64,000 nucleotides of DNA from Flemingiibacterium sp045632605 (GCA_045632605.1 JAZQXA010000097.1:34019-98018); one strand, 5' to 3'; positions 33,318 to 42,841 are shown, numbered from the stretch's first letter. Notes: generated by a model not told the origin, from the letters alone. A program made the numbers and translations.

Positions 33318-35564
33318 ATGGCACGCAAAACCAAAGAAATCAAGCGCACTACAAGCGGTATAACTGCCGAGATTACCGATCAGGCGATAACCGATACCAT
33401 ACGCACAAATTTCATGCCATACGCAATGTATGTCATACGCGACCGCGCTATTCCCGAAATTGACGGATTCAAGCCGTCACACAGAAAGCTCCTTTACACG
33501 ATGTATAAAATGGGTCTGCTCACCGGTAACAGAACCAAATCGGCAAATGTCGTCGGTCAGACGATGAAGCTGAATCCTCACGGTGATGCGGCAATTTATG
33601 AAACGATGGTTCGTTTGACACGCGGACATGAGGCACTGCTTCATCCATTTGTTGATTCAAAGGGAAGCTTTGGAAAGCAGTACAGCCGCGATATGGCTTA
33701 CGCCGCATCGCGTTATACTGAGGTTAAACTCGATTCATTCTGTTCAGAGCTTTTCCGCGGTATTGACAAGGATGCCGTTGACATGGTTGACAACTATGAT
33801 GCGACAATGAAAGAGCCGGTGCTCCTGCCGACGACATTTCCAAATGTGCTTGTAACGCCAAATCTCGGAATTGCAGTTGGTATGACGAGTAATATCTGTT
33901 CATTTAATCTCGGAGAAATATGCGACGGTGCAATACAGCTTTTGCGCAGACCGGATACGCCCGTTGACAAAATGCTCGATATCATAAAAGCTCCCGATTT
34001 TCCCGGCGGAGCGTACATCATATATGACCGCGACAAAATGCGCGAGATTATGAAAACCGGACGCGGCGGAATTACACTGCGCTCACGTTATAATTATGAG
34101 AAAAAGGACAACTGTATTGACATAACGCAGATTCCTTATTCAACGTCAATTGAGCTTATAATGAACCGAATTACTGACCTTGTTAAAGAGGGCAAGCTTA
34201 AGGAAATCGTTGATTTCAGAGATGAGATTGACCTTTCGGGATTTAAACTCACACTTGATTTGCGTCGCGGAGTTGACCCCGATAAGCTCATGACCAAGCT
34301 CTTTAAGATGACGTCACTTGAAGATAATTTTAACTGCAATTTCAATGTGCTTATCGACGGAACACCGCGTCAGATGGGCGTTATTGAGATACTTAACGAG
34401 TGGATACGCTTCCGTATGGGATGTGTACGCCGTGAGCTTTCATATGAGCTTAAAAAGAAGAAGGACAAGCTGCATCTTCTCATGGGGCTTGGAAAGATAC
34501 TGCTTGATATCGACAAGGCGATTAAAATTGTCCGCGAAACAGAGCTTGAAGCTGACGTTGTTCCGAACCTCATGGCAGGCTTTGGAATCGACGAAATTCA
34601 GGCAGAATATATTGCGGAAATAAAACTCCGTTATCTCAACCGTGAATATATCATCAACCGCATTAAGGAGATTGAAACTCTGCAAAAGGAGATTGCCGAG
34701 CTTGAAGCGAAGATTGGCGATGATATAAAGGTTCGTGAGCATATTGCAAACGAGCTTCGAGAAATCAAAAAGAAATATGGAAAGCCGCGTCTTACACAGC
34801 TCATTTATCCCGATGATATCGAGGTTTACGAGCCTGAAAGCGAAATTGAAAACTACAATGTTCGCGTATATCTCACCCGTGACGGCTACTTCAAGAAGAT
34901 CACTCCGCAGTCACTCCGCGGAAGTGATGTTCAACAGCTCAAAGACGGCGATGTTATCGTTCATGAGCAGGATACTGAGAATATAGCTGAGGTTATATTC
35001 TTCTCCGATAAGGCGCAGTGCTATAAGGCGAAGATTGATGACTTCGACAATGTAAAGGCATCACAGCTCGGTGACTATATTCCTGCAAAGCTCGGCTTTG
35101 ACGAGGGCGAAAAGGTTGCGGCAATGGCGGTGCTTACGGAGTACCGTGACGATGCTTATATGCTGTTTGTTTTCGAAAACGGCAAGGGCGTACGTGTACC
35201 GATAAGCGCATATCAGACCAAGACAAACCGCCGTAAGCTGACGGCCGCATATGCCGATTCCTCGCCGCTTGCAGGTGCGATGTATCTGACCGCTCCGTGT
35301 GAGGTTATGCTTGTTAATAATGCGAACAGAGCGATTTCTTTAAAGAGCGAGCTTATTCCCGAAAAGACAACAAGAAACTCGGTTGGCGTCCAGGTAATGC
35401 AGATGAAGCGAGGACAAAAGGTGACATCACTAATGCGTGACTTTGAGGGACATATCGCAAATGCATCGAAATATCACAAGATTAAAATTCCGGCGGCATC
35501 AATACTGCTTGAGGAATACGATATAAATAAAATTCAAATTCGTTTTACTGACGAAGAAATGTGA
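33318..35564 (+). CDS. Type IIA topoisomerase subunit A (GyrA/ParC family)
   Basis: A 748-residue DNA-cleaving subunit. The catalytic Tyr is Y133 in ASRYTEVKL, and FKPSHRKLLY plus GNVVGQ-like sequence near the N-terminus form the winged-helix active site. A coiled-coil arm covers about 375-500 and a shortened C-terminal beta-pinwheel about 510-735. I see no GyrA box (QRRGGKG-type), which argues for a topoisomerase IV-like activity or a third Clostridia paralogue rather than true gyrase. No B subunit lies next to it. GGAGAACGACG precedes the ATG. Confidence 0.88.
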   Translation: MARKTKEIKRTTSGITAEITDQAITDTIRTNFMPYAMYVIRDRAIPEIDGFKPSHRKLLYTMYKMGLLTGNRTKSANVVGQTMKLNPHGDAAIYETMVRLTRGHEALLHPFVDSKGSFGKQYSRDMAYAASRYTEVKLDSFCSELFRGIDKDAVDMVDNYDATMKEPVLLPTTFPNVLVTPNLGIAVGMTSNICSFNLGEICDGAIQLLRRPDTPVDKMLDIIKAPDFPGGAYIIYDRDKMREIMKTGRGGITLRSRYNYEKKDNCIDITQIPYSTSIELIMNRITDLVKEGKLKEIVDFRDEIDLSGFKLTLDLRRGVDPDKLMTKLFKMTSLEDNFNCNFNVLIDGTPRQMGVIEILNEWIRFRMGCVRRELSYELKKKKDKLHLLMGLGKILLDIDKAIKIVRETELEADVVPNLMAGFGIDEIQAEYIAEIKLRYLNREYIINRIKEIETLQKEIAELEAKIGDDIKVREHIANELREIKKKYGKPRLTQLIYPDDIEVYEPESEIENYNVRVYLTRDGYFKKITPQSLRGSDVQQLKDGDVIVHEQDTENIAEVIFFSDKAQCYKAKIDDFDNVKASQLGDYIPAKLGFDEGEKVAAMAVLTEYRDDAYMLFVFENGKGVRVPISAYQTKTNRRKLTAAYADSSPLAGAMYLTAPCEVMLVNNANRAISLKSELIPEKTTRNSVGVQVMQMKRGQKVTSLMRDFEGHIANASKYHKIKIPAASILLEEYDINKIQIRFTDEEM

Positions 35565-35574
35565 GGTTAATATC

Positions 35575-36357
35575 ATGGAAATCAAACTTTGGGAAAACAA
35601 CATTCCGTATCTTCTTGAAGATGCAAAGACACCGAACTTAATGACAACTTATTTTATTGATACCGATAAGCCGCTTCCGTGTATCGTAATTTATCCTGGC
35701 GGCGGATATCATAATCTTGCGTGGTATGAAGGTTCGCCGTATGCCGAATTTTTCAATAAGCGCGGTATGCACGCGGTTGTTGTTGATTACAGAATTGATC
35801 CCAACCGTGATCCGGCACCGCTTGCTGATGCACAGCGTGCAATTAAAATTTTGCGTGCCAACGCCGAAAAATGGAAAATTGACCCCAATCGAATCGTAAC
35901 TATGGGTTCATCTGCCGGCGGACATCTTGCGGCTTGCACTATCACTCTCCCCGATGTTTGTGAGGAGCCTCAGGACGAAATCGACAAAATGTCCTGCAAG
36001 CCGAACGGCGCGATACTTTGCTATCCTGTAATTTCGGTAATTGACAGCTTTGCTCATACCGGAAGCGGTATGCATCTTCTCGGTGAAAAGCGTTATCCGA
36101 GAGAGGGTGCATATTTCTCGCTCAATAATCAGGTTACTCCCGAAACCCCTAAGGTTTTCATCTGGCATACCTCAGATGACGAATGTGTAAACGTCAAAAA
36201 TTCGCTCGTATTTGGTGAAAAGCTCCGCGACAACGGTATTCCGTTTGAAATGCATATTTATCCGCACGGAAAGCACGGACTTGGACTTGCGCTTGACCGT
36301 GAAGATATCCGTCCGTGGGCAGATCTCGCTGCAGATTGGGTTGAACGCAATATATAA
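35575..36357 (+). CDS. Alpha/beta hydrolase, BD-FAE/acetyl-esterase type
   Basis: A 260-residue cytoplasmic serine esterase. The oxyanion HGG-equivalent is PGGGYHNL (about 42-49). The nucleophile elbow is GSSAGGH (about 118-124). The Asp is in TSDDECV (about 197-203), and the His in PHGKHGLG (about 232-239). Relatives remove acetyl groups from xylan fragments or act on small lipids; the substrate is unknown. It starts 10 bases after the topoisomerase stop with a GAGG ribosome site. A MATE gene begins one base after its stop. Confidence 0.85.
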   Translation: MEIKLWENNIPYLLEDAKTPNLMTTYFIDTDKPLPCIVIYPGGGYHNLAWYEGSPYAEFFNKRGMHAVVVDYRIDPNRDPAPLADAQRAIKILRANAEKWKIDPNRIVTMGSSAGGHLAACTITLPDVCEEPQDEIDKMSCKPNGAILCYPVISVIDSFAHTGSGMHLLGEKRYPREGAYFSLNNQVTPETPKVFIWHTSDDECVNVKNSLVFGEKLRDNGIPFEMHIYPHGKHGLGLALDREDIRPWADLAADWVERNI

Positions 36358-36358
36358 A

Positions 36359-37765
36359 ATGTTTTTTATAGGAAAGAAAAAAGCGTATAGCAGAGAATAT
36401 ACGCTTTTTTCGAACAAAGATATAATCAGACTTGTTCTGCCGCTTATAGTTGAACAGTTTCTCGCAATTTCGGTGGGAATGTTCGATACGATGATGGTGT
36501 CAAGCCTCGGTGAAAGTGCGGTTTCAGGCGTTTCGCTTGTAGATATGATAAGCAAGCTGATGATAAACATTTTCGCCGCACTTGCAACCGGCGGTGCGGT
36601 CATATGTGCTCATGAGGTCGGTTTTGCCAAGACACAAACGGATAAGCCCGATTATTCTGCGGCACGTGCGGCGGCAAAGCATTTACTGCTTATTTTAAGC
36701 GCTGCATCATGTATTATTGCACTTTTATGTTATTTTCTGCGTGCTCCGATTCTGAATTTGCTTTTTGGAAAAATTGAAGAAGATACGATGAACAGCGCGC
36801 TTACTTATTTTGCAATTTGTGCGGTATCTTACCCGTTTCTGGCACTTTATAACGGCTTTGCCGCACTCTTTCGCACTATGGGTAACTCAAAGGTTACCAT
36901 GGTGACATCCATAATAACAAACATCGTAAACCTCATCGGAAACGCACTGCTCATATTTGTTTTTGACATGGGTGTTGCCGGTGCGGCTTGGTCAACAGCT
37001 TTTTCGCGTATGCTCGGTATGCTTATTCTCGCCGTACTGATTGTGAATAAAAAACATGATATTCACATAAACTTTTTCGAGCGCTTTAAGGTTAAATTCA
37101 CAACTGTAAAACGTATACTCGGCATAGGACTTCCCAACGGGTTTGAGAACAGTGTTTTCAGCCTCGGTCGCATTCTTGTAATTTCGATGATATCCGGCTT
37201 CGGTGAGATTCAGCTTGCAGCAAATTCGGTTGCAAATAATCTCGATCAGCTCGGTTGTATTCCCGGGCAGGCTATATGCCTTGCAATGGTCACAGTTGTA
37301 GGTCAGTGTATCGGTGCAGGTGATCTTGATGCGGCTGACTATTACCGAAAAAAGCTTACACGTATGAGCTTTATGTTTATGGCGGCTGTTGAAGTCGCGA
37401 TTATTATGACATTGCCGCTTACACTTCGTCTTTATGACCTTACTGCCGAAACGCTGAAGCTTGCGGCGGTACTTATTTTGATTCACGATGGGCTTGGAAT
37501 GTTTCTTTGGACTCCCTCGTTCGTTACGCCGAATGCCTTGCGTGCGGCGAAGGATGTTAGGTACACTATGATTGTTTCAGTTTCATCAATGATCGGATTT
37601 CGCGTACTGTTTTCATACATAATCGGTGTCGTATTTGAGGTCGGTATTATCGGTGTGTGGATTGCGATGGTGTTTGACTGGATATTCAGAGCAACGATGT
37701 TTGCGCTTCGCATACACAGCCAAAAGTGGCTTTCACATATTCCTAAAAAGCTTAGTGAGGGATGA
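36359..37765 (+). CDS. MATE family multidrug/cation exporter
   Basis: A 468-residue membrane protein with twelve hydrophobic segments in two MatE repeats (about 25-185 and 240-410). The first helix region PLIVEQFLAISVGMFDTMMVSSLGESAVSG is typical. It expels drugs or metabolites in exchange for Na or H ions. I start it at the ATG at 36359, one base after the esterase stop; the frame continues upstream only through esterase coding sequence. No separate ribosome site is clear, so coupled translation is likely. The last codons overlap the start region of the next gene. Confidence 0.9.
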   Translation: MFFIGKKKAYSREYTLFSNKDIIRLVLPLIVEQFLAISVGMFDTMMVSSLGESAVSGVSLVDMISKLMINIFAALATGGAVICAHEVGFAKTQTDKPDYSAARAAAKHLLLILSAASCIIALLCYFLRAPILNLLFGKIEEDTMNSALTYFAICAVSYPFLALYNGFAALFRTMGNSKVTMVTSIITNIVNLIGNALLIFVFDMGVAGAAWSTAFSRMLGMLILAVLIVNKKHDIHINFFERFKVKFTTVKRILGIGLPNGFENSVFSLGRILVISMISGFGEIQLAANSVANNLDQLGCIPGQAICLAMVTVVGQCIGAGDLDAADYYRKKLTRMSFMFMAAVEVAIIMTLPLTLRLYDLTAETLKLAAVLILIHDGLGMFLWTPSFVTPNALRAAKDVRYTMIVSVSSMIGFRVLFSYIIGVVFEVGIIGVWIAMVFDWIFRATMFALRIHSQKWLSHIPKKLSEG

Positions 37766-37767
37766 TA

Positions 37768-38868
37768 ATGGCTGGAATTTTTGATTACCTTGAATGGCGC
37801 GGAGATATATCACTGACTGCAGTGCCTCTGTGTGACGCTGACAGACTGATTTTTTCCGAGCTTTCATATATCGACCTCGGTGCAGATGAGCCTTTACCGA
37901 TGCCGGAGCTTTGCCCTAAAACTCTAAAAAAGCAGGAAGTTATAAAAAATAGCGGTTCACGCCAAACTATTCTTCATCATAAACAGGACGAAAAACTGCT
38001 TGAGATGCTTTCAAAAGCGCCGCGTTACGCTGACGTTAAAATCGGGTACTGCGAGTCAAAGACTAATAAAAAACGCGAGGAGCAGTTTGCCGCAATGACG
38101 GTTTTTTTGCCCGATTCATCATTGATTATCGTATTTCGCGGTACGGATTGGTCGCTCGTTGGATGGAAAGAGGACTTTAACATGTCATACTGCGAAGTGG
38201 TACCTGCACAAAAAAGCGCGCTCGATTACCTTATAAGAATAGCCTCGCTCTGCGACGGAAAGCTGCACATTACAGGTCACTCAAAAGGCGGAAATTTGTC
38301 GATATATTCTGCGGTTTCCGCTCCGTCCGAAATAGCTGAAAGAATCATTGACGTGACGAGCCTTGACGGCCCGGGCTTTTGCGAAAGTTTAATTTCTTCG
38401 CCTGAATATGCCGCAATTAAGGAACGTATTCAAACATATATGCCGAGTGCTTCAATTGTCGGAACTCTCTTTTCCCATACCGGAAAATTTGCGATTATAA
38501 AGAGTCGCGGCAGAGGCTTTATGCAGCATATTCCTTACAATTGGGAGATAATGGGCGGCGGCTTCGTTACTGCGGCAGTGCGTGACGGTACAAGTCAACT
38601 TATTGAAACAACACTCAACGATTGGCTTTTCGGAATCCCGATTGACGAACGGCGAAAATTCATCGATACGGTATGGTCTGTAATTACCGAGCTTGGAATT
38701 GATGAGCTAGGAGAACTGCTTGATGGCAAAAATGCACGTGCTATAATAAAGAATTACCACTCTCTCGACGAGGATTCACGTTTGCTGATATCAGATATAT
38801 TGACGAAGCTCCGCGAGTCTGCAAAGGCATCGCTCGGAGAGCTGATTTCGCAGGCGAAGAAAAAATAA
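37768..38868 (+). CDS. Lipase-like alpha/beta hydrolase (DUF2974, Mbeg1-like)
   Basis: About 366 residues. The N-terminal IFDYLEWRGDISL segment is characteristic of the DUF2974 family. The serine elbow is TGHSKGGNLS (about residue 171), with FRGTD (about 125) as the oxyanion region. Likely a cytoplasmic lipase or thioesterase; the substrate is unknown. Two in-frame ATG codons exist. I prefer 37768 because GAGGG lies 8 bases upstream; the ATG at 37762 sits too close. It overlaps the end of the MATE gene region and probably belongs to the same transcript. Confidence 0.8.
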   Translation: MAGIFDYLEWRGDISLTAVPLCDADRLIFSELSYIDLGADEPLPMPELCPKTLKKQEVIKNSGSRQTILHHKQDEKLLEMLSKAPRYADVKIGYCESKTNKKREEQFAAMTVFLPDSSLIIVFRGTDWSLVGWKEDFNMSYCEVVPAQKSALDYLIRIASLCDGKLHITGHSKGGNLSIYSAVSAPSEIAERIIDVTSLDGPGFCESLISSPEYAAIKERIQTYMPSASIVGTLFSHTGKFAIIKSRGRGFMQHIPYNWEIMGGGFVTAAVRDGTSQLIETTLNDWLFGIPIDERRKFIDTVWSVITELGIDELGELLDGKNARAIIKNYHSLDEDSRLLISDILTKLRESAKASLGELISQAKKK

Positions 38869-38875
38869 ATAAAAC

Positions 38876-38912
38876 GAGCTGTCCGTTTAAATTGTTACGG
38901 ACAGCTCATTTT
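38876..38912. terminator. Terminator between the lipase-like gene and cimA
   Basis: GAGCTGTCCGT (38876-38886) pairs with ACGGACAGCTC (38897-38907), with T-rich sequence on one side and A-rich on the other. It can stop both converging transcripts. Confidence 0.85.
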
Positions 38913-38921
38913 TATATGGCG

Positions 38922-40523
38922 TCATTTATGCAGGACGGGAGTTTCGTCCATTGTGAGCTTATATTCGAGAGCATCGGCAAGGGCGATGAAGCTTGCCTCG
39001 ATGATATCGTGTGAAACACCGACTGTTGTCCATACACGGTGTGAGTCGGTTGATTCAATTAAAACACGAACCTTTGCTGCTGTGGTCGAGTTGGCTTCCA
39101 AAACGCGCACCTTGAAGTCGGTAAGCTTAACCTCGGAAAGAACGGGGTAAAATACAGTGAGAGCTCGTTTTAATGCGATATCGAGAGCGTTTACGGGACC
39201 GTTTCCGAGTGATGCGGTGGTTTCTGTACGTCCGCCGACCTCGACCTGCACCATTGCCGAGGATTGCAGCTTTCCGTCTGTTGATGGGAAATCATCAGTG
39301 GTTTTATAAAGGACAACATCAAAATGAGGCTTATAATCACAGACAAGCTTTCTGATTAGCAACTCAAAGCTGGCATCTGCGGCTTCAAATTGGTATCCCT
39401 CATGCTCAAGCTCTTTTAGCTTTTCAGTGATAAGCGCTGTTTCGGGCGATGTACGTTCAAGACTTGGTATAACCTGACGGGCAAGTTCAGCTACGGTTGT
39501 CCGTCCAGAAACTTCAGAGGCGAGCAGTCTGCGCTTATTTCCGACGAGTTTCGGAGAAATATGCTCATATGCACCGTCGAGCTTTTCAATTGCATCAATA
39601 TGCATTCCACCCTTGTGAGCGAAGGCGGATTTTCCGGTATACGGCTTTGTCGGGCGGACAGCAACATTTGAAATATCGGAGATTCTTCGTGCAGTTTCCA
39701 TTAGTGAAGCGAGCTTTACCGAGGAATCTCTGCCGCACTGCATATTATATTTGAGGGTAAGATTCGGAATTATAACACTCAAATCACAGTTTCCGCATCG
39801 TTCACCGATTCCGGTGAATGTGCCCTGAACCATAGATGCGCCGGATTTTATAGCAGACATCGCTGAGGCAACGGCAAGCCCGGAGTCGTCATGAGTATGT
39901 ATGCCAATACGCTTGCCGGGGAATTCTTTGCAGATGAGAGCGGTGATTTCAGCAATATTTTCGGGAAGGGTACCGCCGTTTGTGTCGCAGAGTGTAACAC
40001 AGTCTGCACCGCCGTCAAATGCAGCTTTTATTACTGCAAGTGCGTGCTCGGCATTGTATGCATATCCGTCGAAGAAGTGCTCCGCATCGAAAATGACTTC
40101 ATCAAGGCGCGGTTTCAGATATTCAATTGTAGTTGCAACAAGCTCAAGATTTTCAGCTTCGCTTATGCCAAGTACACGCTCGGCATGAAGCAGATGCGCT
40201 TTTCCGAAAACGGTTACGCACGGAGTGCCTGCACCGAGAAGTGCGGCAAGGTTCGGGTCGTTTTCAGGAGAAAGATTTTTTCGGTGTGTCGAGCCGAAAG
40301 CGCATAGCTTCGATTTGACGAGCGAAAGGGAACGAACACGCTCGAAAAATTCTGTGTCCTTCGGATTTGAACCCGGGATTCCGGCTTCAATGTAATCAAC
40401 GCCGAATTCGTCAAGAGCCTTTATTATATGCAGTTTATCTCGAACAGAGTAGGATATTCCTTCACCTTGTGCGCCGTCGCGCAGAGTGGAGTCGAAAATT
40501 TCAACGATGCGATTGTTTGGCAT
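38922..40523 (-). CDS. cimA: (R)-citramalate synthase
   Basis: A 533-residue member of the isopropylmalate synthase family that condenses pyruvate with acetyl-CoA to citramalate, opening the threonine-independent route to isoleucine. The N-terminal TIM barrel has DSTLRDGAQ (about 10-18) with the metal-binding Asp, CDTNGGTLP (about 180) and HTHDDSGLA (about 202), with the metal-binding His pair. A linker and the C-terminal LeuA regulatory domain (about 390-525) follow; the latter suggests feedback by isoleucine. Long CimA-type length and the residues around the DGAQGEG motif favour CimA over LeuA. GTGAGGAC precedes the ATG. Confidence 0.9.
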   Translation of the reverse strand: MPNNRIVEIFDSTLRDGAQGEGISYSVRDKLHIIKALDEFGVDYIEAGIPGSNPKDTEFFERVRSLSLVKSKLCAFGSTHRKNLSPENDPNLAALLGAGTPCVTVFGKAHLLHAERVLGISEAENLELVATTIEYLKPRLDEVIFDAEHFFDGYAYNAEHALAVIKAAFDGGADCVTLCDTNGGTLPENIAEITALICKEFPGKRIGIHTHDDSGLAVASAMSAIKSGASMVQGTFTGIGERCGNCDLSVIIPNLTLKYNMQCGRDSSVKLASLMETARRISDISNVAVRPTKPYTGKSAFAHKGGMHIDAIEKLDGAYEHISPKLVGNKRRLLASEVSGRTTVAELARQVIPSLERTSPETALITEKLKELEHEGYQFEAADASFELLIRKLVCDYKPHFDVVLYKTTDDFPSTDGKLQSSAMVQVEVGGRTETTASLGNGPVNALDIALKRALTVFYPVLSEVKLTDFKVRVLEANSTTAAKVRVLIESTDSHRVWTTVGVSHDIIEASFIALADALEYKLTMDETPVLHK

Positions 40524-40558
40524 GGCTGAGTCCTCACATGAAATTAATAGTTATCAAT

Positions 40559-40587
40559 ATTATAATATACATTTTCAAAATTGTCAA
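40559..40587 (-). promoter_or_regulatory. cimA promoter
   Basis: On the minus strand TTGACA (complement of 40582-40587), 17-base spacer and TATAAT (complement of 40559-40564). It gives a short leader without a T-box. Confidence 0.88.
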
Positions 40588-40599
40588 GAGCGAGAGAAA

Positions 40600-40630
40600 T
40601 TTACGAAATTTTTACACAGAACACCTTACA
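40600..40630 (+). promoter_or_regulatory. Possible Pho-box repeats upstream of the two-component operon
   Basis: TTTACG (40600-40605) and TTTACA (40611-40616) start 11 bases apart, the spacing of PhoP TTHACA repeats in Firmicutes, and CTTACA follows at 40625-40630. A TATAAT lies at 40665-40670 without a good -35 box, as expected for an activated promoter. This would mean autoregulation. Confidence 0.4.
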
Positions 40631-40676
40631 AAAAATACATAAAAATAGTATGATTATGATGTATTATAATAAATTT

Positions 40677-40748
40677 TGTTAACACGCTTTTAAAAGACGG
40701 CAGGAAACTGCAAAAAGCGATACCGTGAAATGCGGTCTGATGGAGGGA
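40677..40748 (+). ncRNA. Unassigned structured leader of the two-component operon
   Basis: CGCTTTT (40685-40691) pairs with AAAAGCG (40713-40719), enclosing GCAG/CTGC (40700-40703/40708-40711) capped by a GAAA tetraloop. A second hairpin ACCG/CGGT (40722-40725/40733-40736) follows. AGAC at 40695-40698 could instead pair with GTCT at 40735-40738. The ribosome site GGAGGG follows immediately. A GAAA-capped helix recalls GEMM riboswitches, but their conserved core is not seen. Confidence 0.35.
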
Positions 40749-40752
40749 TTTT

Positions 40753-41436
40753 ATGATATTTATCGTTGAAGATGATGAGAACATCCGAGAAATGGAGAGC
40801 TATGCGCTCAAAAACAGCGGATACGATGTTCGCGGATTTGCTGACGGAGTGGCACTTTTCGCCGCTCTTGAGGAAGAACTTCCAAGACTTATTCTGCTCG
40901 ACATCATGCTTCCGGGTGAGGACGGTCTTGCGCTTCTCAGAAAGCTTCGCTCGGATGACAGAACAAGAAAAATTCCGATAATGATGGTTACGGCAAAGAC
41001 AACCGAGCTTGACAAGGTGCGCGGACTCGACATGGGTGCTGACGACTATCTTGCAAAGCCTTTCGGAATCATGGAGCTTGTTTCAAGAGTGAAAGCTTTG
41101 CTCAGACGTACGGAATCCGCAGAAAAAACGGAGCCTGCAAAACGCTCTGTTTATGAATACTGCGGCATTATCATGGACGATTCTTCACGGCGTGTAACTT
41201 CATGCGGCGAGGACGTTGACCTTACTTATAAGGAGTATGAGCTTTTAAAATATCTTCTTCTTAATATCAATATCGTAATGAGCCGCGACAGACTTCTTTC
41301 CGAGGTTTGGGGCTATGACTATGAGGGCGAATCGCGTACGGTTGATATGCACATAAAAACTCTGCGCCAGAAGCTTGGTGCTTTGGGCGGTGCGATAAAG
41401 ACCGTTCGAAGTGTCGGTTACAAGCTTGGTGACTGA
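40753..41436 (+). CDS. OmpR/PhoB-family response regulator
   Basis: A 227-residue two-component regulator. The receiver domain (1-120) has the acidic pocket EDDE at residues 6-9, phospho-acceptor Asp50 in LLDIMLPGEDG and Lys at about 102 (LAKPFG). The C-terminal winged helix (about 130-225) ends with the typical RTVDMHIKTLRQKLG and VRSVGYKL motifs. It overlaps or abuts a PhoR-like kinase and a Na/Pi transporter with PhoU domain, so phosphate sensing is the most likely role, by context only. GGAGGG lies 5 bases before the ATG. Confidence 0.93.
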   Translation: MIFIVEDDENIREMESYALKNSGYDVRGFADGVALFAALEEELPRLILLDIMLPGEDGLALLRKLRSDDRTRKIPIMMVTAKTTELDKVRGLDMGADDYLAKPFGIMELVSRVKALLRRTESAEKTEPAKRSVYEYCGIIMDDSSRRVTSCGEDVDLTYKEYELLKYLLLNINIVMSRDRLLSEVWGYDYEGESRTVDMHIKTLRQKLGALGGAIKTVRSVGYKLGD

Positions 41437-41443
41437 TAAAGCC

Positions 41444-42841
41444 ATGAAGAATAAAATACTTCGCACGATTATACTGACGGCTGTTATTTCATATATTATC
41501 GGGCTGTCATTTTCGTGGATAGCATCGGCGATACTTACGCTGACAGTTGGTGATATCGAAGATTTTACCGCTGTGATTATTTTTGCATTACCTCTTCTTG
41601 TTGCTCTTGGGGCTGTTATAATTGGCTCTCATATGGCGTCATCACACATTTCACAAAGTATGCAAAGGGAATACTACAATATGTCTGTTCCCGGAGCTTG
41701 CGAAACGGAGAAATATCCGGAGCTTACGCCTTTTTTTGAGATGTTAAACGCACAGCAAAGAGAAATCGAAAAACAGCTTGCGAGAGTTGCAAAGGAGAAG
41801 AACCGTCTTTCTACTATAATTAATAATATGGATGAGGGGCTTATAATTCTCGACAACGACCTTCGTGTTATTATGCTCAATGAGAGCGCATATTCATGGC
41901 TTGGCTCGCCGGTTCAACGGTCTGAATGTGCCGGCAGACATATAAGCGAGATATGTGTTAGCAGCGAAATATGTGAATGCATTGAAAGGGCAGATTCTGT
42001 GAATCTTATGCTCGGCGGACGTAATCTCCAGCTTCATGTGAATCATGTTGTGTCAAGTGCGGAGCAGGTTGGACGTATCGGACTTTTGCTCGACCTTACC
42101 GAACGCTCTGAAATTGACCGCATAAAGCAGGAGTTTACCGCAAATGTTTCACATGAGCTTAAAACGCCGCTGACCTCGATTTCCGGTTATGCAGAGCTTA
42201 TTGAATCGGGTATGGCGCAAGGGGCTGATGCACCCGTGTTTGCAGGACGAATCAGAAAAGAAAGTCAGCGTATGCTTGCGCTGATTTCCGATATAATCAA
42301 GCTTTCAAAGCTCGACGAGGCGCCGGATGGCGAAAATGTTGAGACTGTTGACCTCTTAAGGGTTGCACACGAATGCCGCGATATGCTCGAAATGAGTGCC
42401 AATCAGCACGATGTTACAATTAATGTTGAGGGCGAGCGCAGTGAAATTTCCGGTGTTGCCACTGAACTTACCGAGCTTTTATATAATCTTATCGACAATG
42501 GTATACGATACAATCGCAAAAACGGTGAGGTTAACGTGAAAATTACATCACCGGCACACGGTGTCGGCGATGCTATCGCAATAATTACCGTTGCCGATAC
42601 CGGTATCGGTATTGCAGACGAGCATCAGGGACGAGTATTTGAGCGATTCTACCGAGTTGATAAATCGCGCTCTAAAGCAACGGGGGGGACGGGTCTTGGA
42701 CTGGCCATTGTAAAGCACGTTGCCGAAAGACACAACGCAAAGATTTTTCTCGACAGCCGTATCGGCGAGGGAACAACGGTGCGTGTGGAATTTTATGGAA
42801 TGAATATTGAAAAAAATAATTTGGGAGATAAGTTTAGATGA
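41444..42841 (+). CDS. PhoR-like sensor histidine kinase
   Basis: About 465 residues. Two membrane segments (about 6-28 and 33-55) enclose almost no extracellular loop, which suggests intramembrane or cytoplasmic sensing. A PAS domain (about 115-215) precedes the HisKA helix with phospho-acceptor His237 in NVSHELKTPLTS. The HATPase domain has the N box LIDNGIRYN and G boxes DTGIGIA and GGTGLGLAIVK. The start is either the GTG at 41429 or the ATG at 41444; I chose the latter, which follows GGTGA. It overlaps the transporter gene by 4 bases (ATGA). Confidence 0.92.
   Translation: MKNKILRTIILTAVISYIIGLSFSWIASAILTLTVGDIEDFTAVIIFALPLLVALGAVIIGSHMASSHISQSMQREYYNMSVPGACETEKYPELTPFFEMLNAQQREIEKQLARVAKEKNRLSTIINNMDEGLIILDNDLRVIMLNESAYSWLGSPVQRSECAGRHISEICVSSEICECIERADSVNLMLGGRNLQLHVNHVVSSAEQVGRIGLLLDLTERSEIDRIKQEFTANVSHELKTPLTSISGYAELIESGMAQGADAPVFAGRIRKESQRMLALISDIIKLSKLDEAPDGENVETVDLLRVAHECRDMLEMSANQHDVTINVEGERSEISGVATELTELLYNLIDNGIRYNRKNGEVNVKITSPAHGVGDAIAIITVADTGIGIADEHQGRVFERFYRVDKSRSKATGGTGLGLAIVKHVAERHNAKIFLDSRIGEGTTVRVEFYGMNIEKNNLGDKFR

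Noticed and set aside
40677..40748. GEMM (c-di-GMP-I) riboswitch
   Set aside because: A GAAA tetraloop and an AAAAGC segment are suggestive, but the length and conserved GACGCAAAGC core do not fit.
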